Below are positions 11,352-21,669 of a stretch of DNA of 60,532 nucleotides, in pieces. Source of the DNA: Chromera velia (lineage: Eukaryota > Sar > Chromeraceae). Position 1 is the first letter of the stretch; each line of letters opens with the position of its first letter. The DNA lies in contig JAHBMJ010001062.1 in the NCBI GenBank assembly GCA_018398765.1, positions 34,349-94,880 on the forward strand, in the 5' to 3' direction. Below the pieces are notes generated by a model that had not been told where the DNA came from, made no database searches, and worked only from the letters and a program-made list of their open reading frames with translations. The position numbers and the translations under genes were made by a program.

Positions 11352-11650
11352 ACGCTGGACCCAACCAGACTCCCGCCAGAAGAACAAGGACGAGAAGAAA
11401 GAAGGAAAGAAACGGTGTGTGTCGTTCTTCTGCTCCTCTGTGCACCCTGCAGCATGAATGTGAGGCTCTAGAGTTAACGCCTCATACCGTCACCATATGA
11501 GCCGACAAACGCGGCTTTCCGTTCGAATCCAGATGTACCACAGTGCATGAACTGAATGAAAAAGAGGAGTGCAGAATTGTATGGGCTCTGTGCGTCTCAG
11601 ATTCTCTGAATACCCCACCCTGCTCCGTCACAGTTTTCCCCCCCTACTCT

Positions 11651-11687
<37 letters not shown>

Positions 11688-11732
11688 TTTCTCTCTCTCT
11701 CTCTCTCCTTTTGTGTGTGTGTGCATGTGTGT

Positions 11733-11773
<41 letters not shown>

Positions 11774-11792
11774 TGTGTGTGTGTGTGTATGT

Positions 11793-11839
<47 letters not shown>

Positions 11840-14015
11840 TGTGTATGTGAGTGTGTGTGTATGTGTGGAGGGGGATGGGTGGAGGGGTGGGTGGGCACGT
11901 GCCGCTGCGCTTGTCCTTGCGTCTTCACTCAGTCGACTTGCAGAGGTCGTTTGTGGTTGCTGCCCGTGGCTCTTTCAGTCGCAACAGGATCCCGGTGTCA
12001 GAAGCATCGGGACCTTGTTCGCGTTTGAGTGTCTCCCTCTTTCATGCCATTTTGAGATCCGTTACATCTGAGTTCCTTTCTTCCCCCCTATCGTCCGCCA
12101 TGGGCCTGCCTCACTCGGTACCTCCCAATTTGCAGTTTTGCTTTTGCTTGAACAGAACGTCTTCTCTCCTCGCAAATATACGTACGTATTTATGATGCAT
12201 ATCTGAGAGCCCACGGATTTTTTTATCCTTGAGAACGTCAGCGGCTTCCGGTTTGGGAGGGGAAAGAACTGTTTCATCCTTTCACAGACATGCACTCACT
12301 CTCGCCGTTTTTTTGCCCCGTCTATTCCAGGTCTCTCTGATATTCTCTTGACGGTTTTGCTCTTGCTCTGTCTTTCGGACAATACCTTCAACAAAGCTTT
12401 TGAGTTGCAAAGGAATGACGCAAATCACATCATTTCTTGTTTCGATTCACTGTCATTATTTGCCTGCGACGGATGACACAGCTAGGGCTCATGGGACCGT
12501 CCTCTTTCTTCGTCTTCCTTTCTGCAGGAAGGACAAGGAAAAAGAGGACACTCAGTCCGATGCCTCGGAGGAGTTCCTCTGGGACCAGCAGCTGCATGGG
12601 GAGAAGAAAACAGAAGGGGTGGAGAAGATATCTCGGGCGAGGGCGAGGGAGGTGCTAGAGGAAAGGATGGTGGAAGTCGACGAGCTGACCGTCACGGGAA
12701 TTGGGGACTTCGCCTTCTTTTTGCTCAAGCACTTCAAGTAGGGGCTTTCCTTTTGCCTGTGTCGCCTCCTTCCGTCACCATCTTGATCGGTTACCCCACT
12801 CTTTGGCGCTTTTTGGTCTACTTCTATGGAGATATTTCTCTCTTCGACGATCTTCGCCTGTGTTTAACAGTTTATGACTTTGTCAACTTTCCTTTTTCGC
12901 CCCCTTCGCTCGCTGTCTTCAGTTGCTTCTTTGCCTACTGGTCTTGCAGGTATGTAATGAAGGGGTTGGCGCAAGGGGAGTTCCATGACCTACTGGATTC
13001 CCCGGAGAAGAGAAAGCAAGCCGGAATGCCCGGTACAGGTACTGCTGTGTGTGATGCAGCTAGAGTTGAACCAGATAACAAAACGTAGCTAGATCGACTG
13101 CAGGGCAATGACAGTCCATCCACTCACCCATGCAGTCGACAAGGAAGAGAAACGAAACCCAGAGAGTGCCGTGGAGCAAAAAATGCGCGTCATACAGGAT
13201 TATTTGAGAGGCCGATCGATCTTCAAATTGCTTTTCCCGGCCGCAGTGTACCTCAAGGAGGCGTCCTGGCCTATGGCATTGCTTCCTACAGAAATCTGTC
13301 TCACTTTTTGTCTTCCCTCCTGTCTCTTTTCCTTTTTAATTCATTCCTGCAGCTGTGACCGGCCCTGTGGATACGTGGCCAGACGAGCAGACGGAGTGCC
13401 CCATCAGCCTATTGGACAAAGTCACCACGGAAACAGAAGTGGGTTCCCCCTTTTGTTTTTTCTATTCTCCTTGTGTGAGGTTAGTTTGCGGGCACGTGGG
13501 CTGATGGTTTGTCTCACGTGTTTGCTCGTCCGCTCCTTCGTTTGGCCATGTGGTGGAAGAGGATGCATGTATCTCTTTTGCCTCGTCTTTTCTGTTGTCT
13601 CATCTTTTCTTCGGTAGCGTGTCTTTCTGCTATTTTCTTCCTTGTTTGTGTCTGGCCAGTGGGCCCTGCGATATTCCAGGTTTGTTGTTTCACCACGCTA
13701 CATTGCCGCATGCAGACGTTCATCCGTTCGACGTTTCTTCTGTCTTTCCGAAGTTCTTGTATCTCTCCTTGCGCCAGACTGAGTTGAGAAAGCAACAGCG
13801 CACACATGTAGTCTCCTTTCTTTCGTCTGGCCTCCGATGATGCAAGTGTAGACAAATTGAATCCAGACAGGTGGGGGAAAGGCTGTCGTCCCATTCTCCG
13901 GTTCCCTCCTTTCACGGTCTATTCGCCGGCGTGTGCGTGTGTTGTCTCTCTGTGTGTGTTTCTGTCTGTGTATGTGTTTCTGTCTCTCTGTGTGTGTGTG
14001 TGTGAGAGAGAGAGA

Positions 14016-14058
<43 letters not shown>

Positions 14059-15592
14059 AGAGAGTGAGTGGTGCAGAAATCGTCTGCTATCCAGATTTGT
14101 CGATTGCTAGGTCGATTGCTGGTAGAGGGAGCAGCTGTAGCAGTGCATGATTCTGTTGCAATTTCTGCATGACGATGTACGTGTCCATTTTTTTGTAATG
14201 CCTGGCTGTGGTGCTCGGTGTTCATTCAAATAGAGTGTCTTCACAGATTGCGTGGGTTGATTTCTCTTTGTATCTCAAACTCAGAACGTATTTCTTGACT
14301 GTCAATCATTCGTTTAAGTCTATTAAATAAATTTTGTTTTCTGTTCTTTTCACCGCCTTTCTTCTCCCTTCTGTATGCACGGAATGACGCACGCAGGCCG
14401 TGCCTGTTGACGTGTACGCGGCAGTTCTAGAGCAGGCAGAGGTGTAGGCGCTGTGGGTTGCCCGAACTCGAGACTTCATCGACACGAGCGAGGTGGGCCT
14501 ATCGGATAGTGAGATGGCCGGGCCTAAGCACTGATGATTTGGAGGAATTGAGCTACTAGAGATCGATGAATGCGACGTTGTGCGACAAAGGGCTTTGGTT
14601 GTGGATTCCACCTAGTATTGATGGTTTTTCTTTGAGGTCGTGGCATCATGTCGTTCGCCTGGCTCTAGTTTTGTCTCATTCTTCAGCTGGCTCTTTTTGT
14701 TTCTCGTTCTTCTCATCCAAATGTGGGTATATCTTCCCATCCAATCCGTGCATGTATGCCTATGCGTTGCTTGGCCCCTGACATGCTGGATGCATCCTTT
14801 GCCTTTTCCTCCTGATCCCTCTCTACCTCTGTCTCATTGACCCCCCCCCGCTTCTCGTGGTACAAGTTTCATGTTATCTGCTTTATTCAGAGTCTTTCCG
14901 TCTATTGCCGTCGGATTGTTCCCTCTGGGCTGTGCATGCAGGAGATGCGGAACTGCCAGGGTTTGGGCTGCGACTCCGTTTTCATGCTCATGGGGCGTGA
15001 CACTGAAACGGAGGGCTTCGTGAGACCCCTCACCGCGAGATGCGACGACTGCGGAAGTGTTTGGTGGTCAGTCTCTCTGCCGTCAATCCTTCGGTCCACC
15101 CCCCTGCCGCAATTAGATCTCTTGCACGCAATTTGACGCACGCACGCATGTGCATGGGTCTAGCTAGCTGGTTGTGAGTGTGTGGTTCTTGAAAAGAAGT
15201 GAAGAATCAGATTAGACGGTCCAGAAACACTCTTCTGTGTTCGATCAAAGTGATCTCATCCACCTGCGTCTGTCCGTGGGGAGGGGGGTTTGGATCGGGG
15301 TCGCAGGAATGTTGGGTGAATTTCTCTCGATGAGCGTTCTCTTCGGTTCTCTTTGGTTTTATTTTGTTTTCATCTATTCGTTCGCCCTTTCCCTCTAATT
15401 GATTTCTGCCGGTCCTGACAGCGGCCCTTTTTTCACTCCCTTTCCCTCTCCTGAGAAGAAAGGTTTCTCTACGGATATTCTATCCGATCCCAGAAGCGCG
15501 CAGTGGCCACCTTTCCTCTGTTCCCTTCAATCAAGGAGACCGTGCACCATCTCAGATTCCTTAAGGCCACCACCTTGATGACTTCAGTTGCT

Positions 15593-15628
<36 letters not shown>

Positions 15629-15677
15629 GTCTATCTGTCTCTCTGTCTCTCTGTCTATATGTCTATCTGTCTCTCTG

Positions 15678-15752
<75 letters not shown>

Positions 15753-17195
15753 GTGTATGTATGAGTGTGCATGTCGGAATCCTACCGTTCATGAGTGGTC
15801 TGCCCTCGTAAAAGTTTTCCTTCTTCATCTGTCTCCCTGCCTGCCTGCATTTCCGCTTGCCTACTGGTTGGTCGGAGTGGTCGTCTGCCTATCTTCCTGG
15901 CGGTCTCCGTACAGCTTCGATTGTTCCCTTGGAGAAGTTCATGCCCCTCTGTCCTGCCAGAAGGTCAGTCAACTGCAGACATACTGATTGGGTTCGTGTT
16001 GGAAGGAAAGAAGGCAGAGAGACTTTTTGATTGAGGAAGGAAATAAGCTCATTCGACTGCATACCCACTCGGGTGTATGGATGACTTTCTTGGAATCTCT
16101 TTGAGTTGAGGATTGGACGACTCGACCTAGCTGTTTTTTTTCTTTAAGTCATTCTGTCCTTCCTTCCTAACCTTCCTTCTCTGAACCATCCATTGAGTCC
16201 TTTTTGCTCTTTTCTTTCCCTTTAGAGCCCCTGCATGATCGGTGCCCGTCTCCATCAATCGATCCTGAAATCCGTATGAACGCCACGGAGGTGGTTGAGG
16301 GCGGGCGCAAGGAAATCCTAACCAACGCAGTCTGGATCCAGCACAAGACAAAGCTTTGCCCAAAGTGCCGCACCCCCATCGAGAAGAACGCTGGTCAGTC
16401 ACTTGAACAGTCTTCTGATACCACATGGCAATAGAGACCCCTAATTAAATGCGTGATCTCTGTCCTTCACCCTGCTTCCCTTTCTTAGTATCTTCATTTA
16501 ATTCCTCGCATCAAGCAATTATGTGCAACCGTTGGCGTGTTTCCTTGGTCTGGTTCTCTGATCGACTTTCGTCTTTGATGCACAGCGTCGCCCCTCGTGC
16601 CATTTGAATTGACTGAGCATTTTGATAGGTGCTTGCATGTCAACCTCCTTGTTCCTCGAAATCAATAATCTTCTCAATGAAACAAAGCGTGAGAGAACTC
16701 TGTGTAATCCTGCAAACTCCTTCTATCACGTCTAGATCTTCATGTTTGCACACACACCCTCAACATTTTAAAAATTTGCATGTATACACCTTCCTTCCTT
16801 CCTCCCTTCGTTCCTTCCTTCCTTCCTTCCTTCCTCCCTGCGTTCCTTGCTTTCCTCCTCCCTTCCTTCCTTCCTCCCTCCCTCCCTCCCTCCCTCCCTC
16901 CCTCCCTCCTCCCCCCATTCATTCCTTCCTTCCTTGCCTCCTCCTCCCTGCCTTCCTCTGATTCCTTCCCTGTTCTGCAATCATACAGGCTGCCAGCACA
17001 TGACGTGCACCTGCAAGTACGAATTCTGCTGGAAGTGTTTGGAGTGGTGGGAGGGCCACAATTATGAAGCCTGTAGGCAGAAAGTCGTGGAAAAAGTCGG
17101 TCAAAACAAGGCATGCAAATTAAGCCAAGAACCGTGCATGGTAGATCCATGCATGTAGATCCATGCACACACGCGCTGACCTCTGTTCTTGCTCC

Positions 17196-17226
<31 letters not shown>

Positions 17227-17326
17227 TTTTTCTTTCTTTTTGTCTTTCTTTCTGTCTTTCTTTCTGTCTTTCTTTCTTTCTGTCTTTCTTTCTGTCTTTC
17301 TTTCTTTCTTTCTTTTTTTCTTTCTG

Positions 17327-17357
<31 letters not shown>

Positions 17358-17358
17358 G

Positions 17359-17389
<31 letters not shown>

Positions 17390-17626
17390 GTCTTTCTTTC
17401 TTTCTTTCTTTTTGCCTTTCTTTCTTTTTTTCTTTCTGTTTTTCTTTCTTTCTGTCTTTCTTTCTTTCTTTCTTTTTTCCTTTCTTTCTTTTTTTCTTTC
17501 TGTCTTTCTTTCTGTCTTTGTGTCTTTCTGTCTTTCTTTCTTTCTTTCTATCTTTCTTTCTGTCTTTCTTTCTTTCTTTCTTTCTTTTTGCCTTTCTTTC
17601 TTTTTTTCTTTCTGTCTTTCTTTCTG

Positions 17627-17661
<35 letters not shown>

Positions 17662-17857
17662 GTCTTTCTTTCTTTCTTTTTTCTTTCTTCCTTCCTTCCT
17701 TCCTTCCTTTCCTTCCTTCCTTTCCTTCCTTCCTTCCTTCCTTCCTTTCTTCTCTTTTTCGTTCCTTTGTTCTGCATGCACCATCCAAACGTGTGGGGGG
17801 CAGTGTATACGTAGTCATCCTCTTCTGTCTGTGTTTGTGTCTGCGTCTGCGTCTGCG

Positions 17858-17919
<62 letters not shown>

Positions 17920-19469
17920 AGTGAAAGAGTGAGGGAGTGAGTGAGTGAACGAGTGAAAGAGTGAGTGAGTGAGTGAGTGGTGGGTGTCACGTGAAGTGTT
18001 CGCATCCTTCTGGAAGCTCCTCTTGTGACAGAGACCCAAATGCGATTATGTTCAAATTGGGGCCTCTGTTGTAAATTTGAAGTGCGTGCCCTTTTCCTCC
18101 CTCCGTCCGTCCGTCTGAATATGTATGCATGCGTGTGCGTTGCTCGGCATGTCCGAAGCTGCATTATCTTCTCTGTGTTTCCTTGTCTTGTTTTGGTGTT
18201 CTTCATCCTGCCTGTCATCCCAGTTGTCTCTTTTTGGATCACTGCCTCACAGGGAAATAGCAAAGGGAAGCCGAGGGCGCTGTATGTCAGCGAACCGAGT
18301 GGGCTCGGATTCTTCTGAGTTTTTTTTTGTTTCTTGACTGAACTTTCTTCCCCAGCCTTTGTCGTTCTGCTTGCGTTCGTGTTGCTTTACTCTATCTCTC
18401 CGACTGCATTCCTGCTGCGTCTCCGTGTTCTCGGTCTCTTCTCTTGCTCTGTCTGTTTCCCCCTGTGTGTGTGTGTGTGTGTGCGTGCGTGTGTGTTGTC
18501 TGTCTTGTCTGTCTATCTGTCTGTCCGTTTCCGTTTCTCTGTTTTTCTCATTCCACAGGTCTTGCCGCAAGGGGGGGAAGAGCAGAAGAAACTCATTTTC
18601 TGTGCGATGGGCCATGTCGCAGCTGAGCAGGTCCTCACCAGAGCGGCAAACCTGCTTGAGAGGTCTGACGAGGTCGGTGTGCATTGTGTCATGCAGCCAG
18701 CAGAAGCAATCGCGAGGTGCATCCAGTGTGTTCAATTTCAATCGTCCTTTCACTGCAGTATGTTCAGCTTCTTTCATGCACGTATGTGCAACATTTGAAT
18801 GTATGCAGCCCCACTTTGTTAAAAATCAAAATCTGATGCACTCACTCAGTCACTCACTATCTTACTTTTTTCTTTTTCTTTCTGCATGAAATGCAGAAAT
18901 CGCTCCAAGCTAGGCTCCAAGACGTCCTCCGTTGCGTCATCGACACGCAAAGTGCAGTCAAGTGGTAAGCCTGCAGGGGGGGCATGCATGTATGCAGAAG
19001 TCTGCATTGCGTACCTTTCTTGTCTGTGCAGCAGTTGCGTTATCGATCTTGCGCCGACTGATCCCCTTTGCACGTCTTTCTGCCTTTTGATTTTTTGACC
19101 GAAGTGTTCATTCGCTGGTACTCACACACTGCTTTCCTCTGTGTGTGTGTGTGTGTGTGTGTATGTGCGGCACATTACATTTTTTTTTCTTGTTTGTTTG
19201 TTCGTCTGGACTTCTCTCTTTCAAGGTCCTTTTCTTGGTTTACTTCTTCTTTGGCCTGCCTGTCCAAGCGAACGTGTGTAGTGGCGCTGAACATTCCGCG
19301 AGCGGGCGCGTAAGCTTTTTCTGTTCATGATCGATCAATAGACTTTGACGATGTGCAATCACCCATCAGGTCTCAAGCCATCGCGTTTGAGATGGAGGAC
19401 TCAAAGGAAAGGGCACTCTTTGGTGACTTTCAGGACCAACTGGTCAGGGCGCTATGCAATCCCAACGCT
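11352..19469 (+). CDS. Ariadne-like RBR E3 ubiquitin ligase (RING1 exon absent in place)
   Basis: RBR ligases take ubiquitin from an E2 onto a RING2 cysteine and then onto the substrate. Exons supported: 12528-12737 and 12950-13032 (UBA-like block ending [16 protein letters not shown]), 13136 to about 13297, 13353-13438 (start of RING1, [16 protein letters not shown]), 14397-14441 ([15 protein letters not shown]), 14942-15065 ([17 protein letters not shown]...RCDDCGSVW), 16226-16393 and 16989-17099 (RING2: [14 protein letters not shown] | [20 protein letters not shown]). The catalytic Cys is the one in [10 protein letters not shown]. Exons 18559-18672, 18897-18964 and 19370-19469 form the C-terminal Ariadne helices ([21 protein letters not shown]). 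A basic exon at 11352-11414 is a candidate 5' exon but its phase does not join. The expected CGH half of RING1 is not between 13438 and 14397; it sits at 20474. One small IBR exon and one between 17099 and 18559 are also unassigned. Confidence 0.85.
11660..11880. repeat. (CT)n(GT)n microsatellite
   Basis: A CT tract (about 11655-11708) is followed by GT repeats with a CGCGCG core (about 11798-11808). It lies in an RBR intron or its 5' region. It could adopt Z-DNA, but that is inference. Confidence 0.9.
14065..14375 (+). repeat. Direct repeat R, copy 1
   Basis: This roughly 300-bp segment, starting GAGTGAGTGGTGCAGAAA after a (TG)n(AG)n tract, matches 20830-21128 at about 90 percent by eye, including the long exact block CAGATTGCGTGGGTTGATTT. 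It lies in the RBR intron exactly where the RING1 exon should be. Unique sequence and the exon at 14397 follow. Confidence 0.85.
15598..15760. repeat. (CT)n / (TCTG)n / (GT)n microsatellite
   Basis: A compound pyrimidine tract followed by GT repeats lies in the RBR intron between the IBR exon and the RING2 exon. Confidence 0.9.
16787..16980. repeat. (CCTT)n / (CCCT)n tract
   Basis: A pyrimidine tract runs almost up to the splice acceptor of the RING2 exon at 16989. Its nearness suggests that it serves, or has expanded from, the polypyrimidine tract. Confidence 0.85.
17195..17760. repeat. Long (CTTT)n microsatellite
   Basis: About 560 bp of CTTT repeats, interspersed with CTGT units and ending in CCTT units, fill the intron downstream of the RING2 exon. 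The sense strand is purely pyrimidine-rich. Length may vary between strains and may be wrong in the assembly. Confidence 0.95.
17950..18310 (+). repeat. Direct repeat S, copy 1
   Basis: This segment, after a GAGT-repeat tract, begins GTGGGTGTCACGTGAAGTGT and matches 19970-20315 closely, including the exact block TGCTCGGCATGTCCGAAGCT and a shared GGGCGCTGTATGTCAGCG. It lies in an RBR intron. Neither copy keeps one convincing reading frame. Confidence 0.8.
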
Positions 19470-19539
19470 GTATGCATCTGGACGTGTGTCTGTAATTTTA
19501 TTCGTTGCTCTGCAGTGCTCTCTCTCTCCTTCTCTCCCC

Positions 19540-19557
19540 CTCCCTCTCTCTCTCCCT

Positions 19558-19601
<44 letters not shown>

Positions 19602-19661
19602 ATGTATCTCTGGGTGTCTGTCTGTGTGTGTCTGTCTGTGTGTGTGTGGGTCGGTCGGTCG

Positions 19662-19749
<88 letters not shown>

Positions 19750-19809
19750 ATGTATCTCTGGGTGTCTGTCTGTGTGTGTCTGTCTGTGTGTGTGTGGGTC
19801 GGTCGGTCG

Positions 19810-19855
<46 letters not shown>

Positions 19856-19856
19856 N

Positions 19857-19895
<39 letters not shown>

Positions 19896-19903
19896 CTCTG
19901 TCT

Positions 19904-19945
<42 letters not shown>
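19540..19945. repeat. Compound (CT)n/(GT)n block with a duplicated 148-bp unit
   Basis: A unit built of GT repeats, ATGTATGTATCTCTGGGTGT, GGTCGGTCGGTC and CT repeats occurs twice in a row (about 19588-19735 and 19736-19855). One N stands at 19856, which marks an unresolved base. The two units are almost identical, so this is either recent duplication or an assembly artefact. Confidence 0.85.
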
Positions 19946-19954
<9 letters not shown>

Positions 19955-19956
<2 letters not shown>

Positions 19957-20315
19957 TGAGTGAAAGAGTGAGTGAGTGAGTGAGTGAGTGAGTGGTGGGT
20001 GTCACGTGAAGTGTTTGCATCCTTCTGGACGCTCCTATTATGACAGAGACCTAGATGCGATTGTGTTCAAATTGGGGACTCTGCTGCAAATTCGAAGTGC
20101 TTGTCCTCTTCCTCCCTCCGTCCGTCTGAACATGTATGCATGAGTATGCGTTGCTCGGCATGTCCGAAGCTGCATTATCTTCTCTGTGTTTCCTTGTCTT
20201 ACTTTGGTGTTCATCATTCTCCCATCCCAGTTGTCTCTTTTTGGATCACTGCTTCAGAGGGAGAGAGTTGCAAGCTGAAGGGGCGCTGTATGTCAGCGCA
20301 CCGAGTGGGTTGAAA
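19955..20315 (+). repeat. Direct repeat S, copy 2
   Basis: This is the second copy of the segment at 17950-18310, diverged by roughly 10-15 percent by eye. It sits immediately upstream of the displaced RING1 exon. Confidence 0.8.
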
Positions 20316-20473
20316 CACGAGAAGGAGGAATGAAGACAGAAAAGAGACGAGCTGAGGGGAAAGGGAGAGCTAGGTGGATTGAAAAGGGGTGATACTGCAA
20401 GAGCGCAGTTTCCTCGCGACTTTTCTTCATCGTTGTCCCCCCTCTTCTCCCCTCTGATCGATTGTCTCTGCAG

Positions 20474-20600
20474 GGCAGTCTGCTGGTGATCCCATGTGGA
20501 CATGCGATGCACCGGCCACAGCTCCTAGCCGGGGTTCTTGAGGGGTCCCGACGAGAAGGGGAAAGCGGTGGCGAAGTGCGCTATCCCAGAATGCGAGCAG
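20474..20600 (+). pseudogene. Displaced RING1 exon of an RBR ligase (1-bp frameshift)
   Basis: A TCTCTGCAG acceptor precedes GSLLVIPCGHAMHRPQLLAG; after one extra base near 20531-20534 (a GGGG run) the frame resumes as RGPDEKGKAVAKCAIPECEQ and meets a GTCAGC donor. The content is the second half of an RBR RING1 (C-G-H then C-x4-C), and its phase (0 in, 0 out after correction) fits exactly between the RBR exons ending at 13438 and starting at 14397. It lies instead downstream of the last Ariadne exon, between repeat S copy 2 and repeat R copy 2. Either the exon was moved or copied in the genome, or the assembly is misordered. It is called a pseudogene because of position and frameshift. Confidence 0.75.
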
Positions 20601-20794
20601 GTCAGCATAGTACACACACAATCACATGAGTGGACAGCCAGAACGGCGATGGCATTCCTGACGCTTTCTATGAGATTGAAACGTCTTCATGCAAGTCGGT
20701 TTGTGCTTTGGTCTGAAGAAAGCCAGAGACTGCAGAAACCGCCTGCTCTCCAGATTGGTCGATTGCTGGGTCGATTGCTGTGTGTGTGTTTCTG

Positions 20795-20829
<35 letters not shown>

Positions 20830-20836
<7 letters not shown>

Positions 20837-21128
20837 TGAGTGGTGCAGAAACCGTCTAGCTGCTCTCCAGATTGGTCGATTACTGGTAGAGGGAGCAGCT
20901 GTAGCAGTACATGATTCTGTCGCAATTTCTGCACGACGATGTACGTGTCCATTTTTTTGTAATGCCTAGCTGTAGTGCTCGGTGTTCATTCAAATAGAGT
21001 GTCTTCACAGATTGCGTGGGTTGATTTCTCTTTGTATCTCAAACTCAGAACGTATTTCTTGACTATCAAACATTCGTTTAAGTCTATTTGTTCTCTTTTT
21101 ACCACCCTTCTTCGCCCTTCTATATGTC
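20830..21128 (+). repeat. Direct repeat R, copy 2
   Basis: This is the second copy of the segment at 14065-14375, preceded by the same (TG)n(AG)n structure. A partial third copy (GATTGGTCGATTGCTG words) lies just upstream at about 20733-20780. Confidence 0.85.
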
Positions 21129-21176
21129 ACCTCGCCTATTTACCCCTACAATTCCGTCCCTCCTCCTCCTCCGCAG

Positions 21177-21434
21177 CAGCAACAGCAGCAGCAGCAACAA
21201 CAACAGAATCAAGCCACACCGCTGCTCACAGCACAGCTGGGAGACGTCTTTGCTCTGTCACCTTCTGCAGAGGGCACCCCGCCTTTGTTCTTTACCGCCA
21301 GCAGCCCCACACCCCATCAGCAGACAGGGATGCTCAGTCCGTTGCGTCAGCTATCCCCTCTATCCGCCCCTGCATTCGCCCCGGATTTTCCACCCGGCCC
21401 CAGCCGCAGAACCACCTGCCGGGTTCCTTTTTGA
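21177..21434 (+). CDS. Candidate Gln-rich terminal exon of the RBR gene
   Basis: After a CCTCCTCCGCAG acceptor, an open frame starts with a run of ten Gln codons and continues NQATPLLTAQLGDVFALSPS and a Pro/Ser-rich tail to a TGA at 21432. Phase 0 agrees with a donor GTATGC after the last Ariadne exon (NPNA at 19469). No domain is present, and an overlapping frame reads FDQPEPKYWLQGLGD, so the assignment is tentative. Confidence 0.4.
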   Translation, partial: QQQQQQQQQQNQATPLLTAQLGDVFALSPSAEGTPPLFFTASSPTPHQQTGMLSPLRQLSPLSAPAFAPDFPPGPSRRTTCRVPF

Positions 21435-21633
21435 CCAACCCGAACCGAAGTACTGGTTGCAGGGCCTCGGAGACTTCATTCTTCTCATCTAGCTTCCCAT
21501 CAACATGCTCGAGTACTGCAATACGTGTTGTCTCCACGTATGCAATATGCGTGGCGAATTGAATCGAACTTGTATCGATCCACTAAAACTTTTTCAAACT
21601 TTCCCGGTCAATTAAAATTTTTTGTGTCACACA

Positions 21634-21638
<5 letters not shown>

Positions 21639-21669
<31 letters not shown>

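Noticed and set aside
13720-13845. Possible exon [20 protein letters not shown] in the RBR intron as the missing RING1 part
   Set aside because: It has no Cys/His pattern and no phase-compatible splice sites; the exon at 20474 fits far better.
17120-17924. Long open frames of Phe/Leu/Ser or Lys/Glu/Arg on both strands
   Set aside because: They are translations of the (CTTT)n microsatellite; a pure 4-bp repeat stays open in several frames and has no protein character.
18025-18337. Short frames in repeat S sharing [10 protein letters not shown] or [10 protein letters not shown] with the second copy
   Set aside because: Similarity follows from DNA duplication; the matching frames differ between copies and contain stops, so coding function is not supported.
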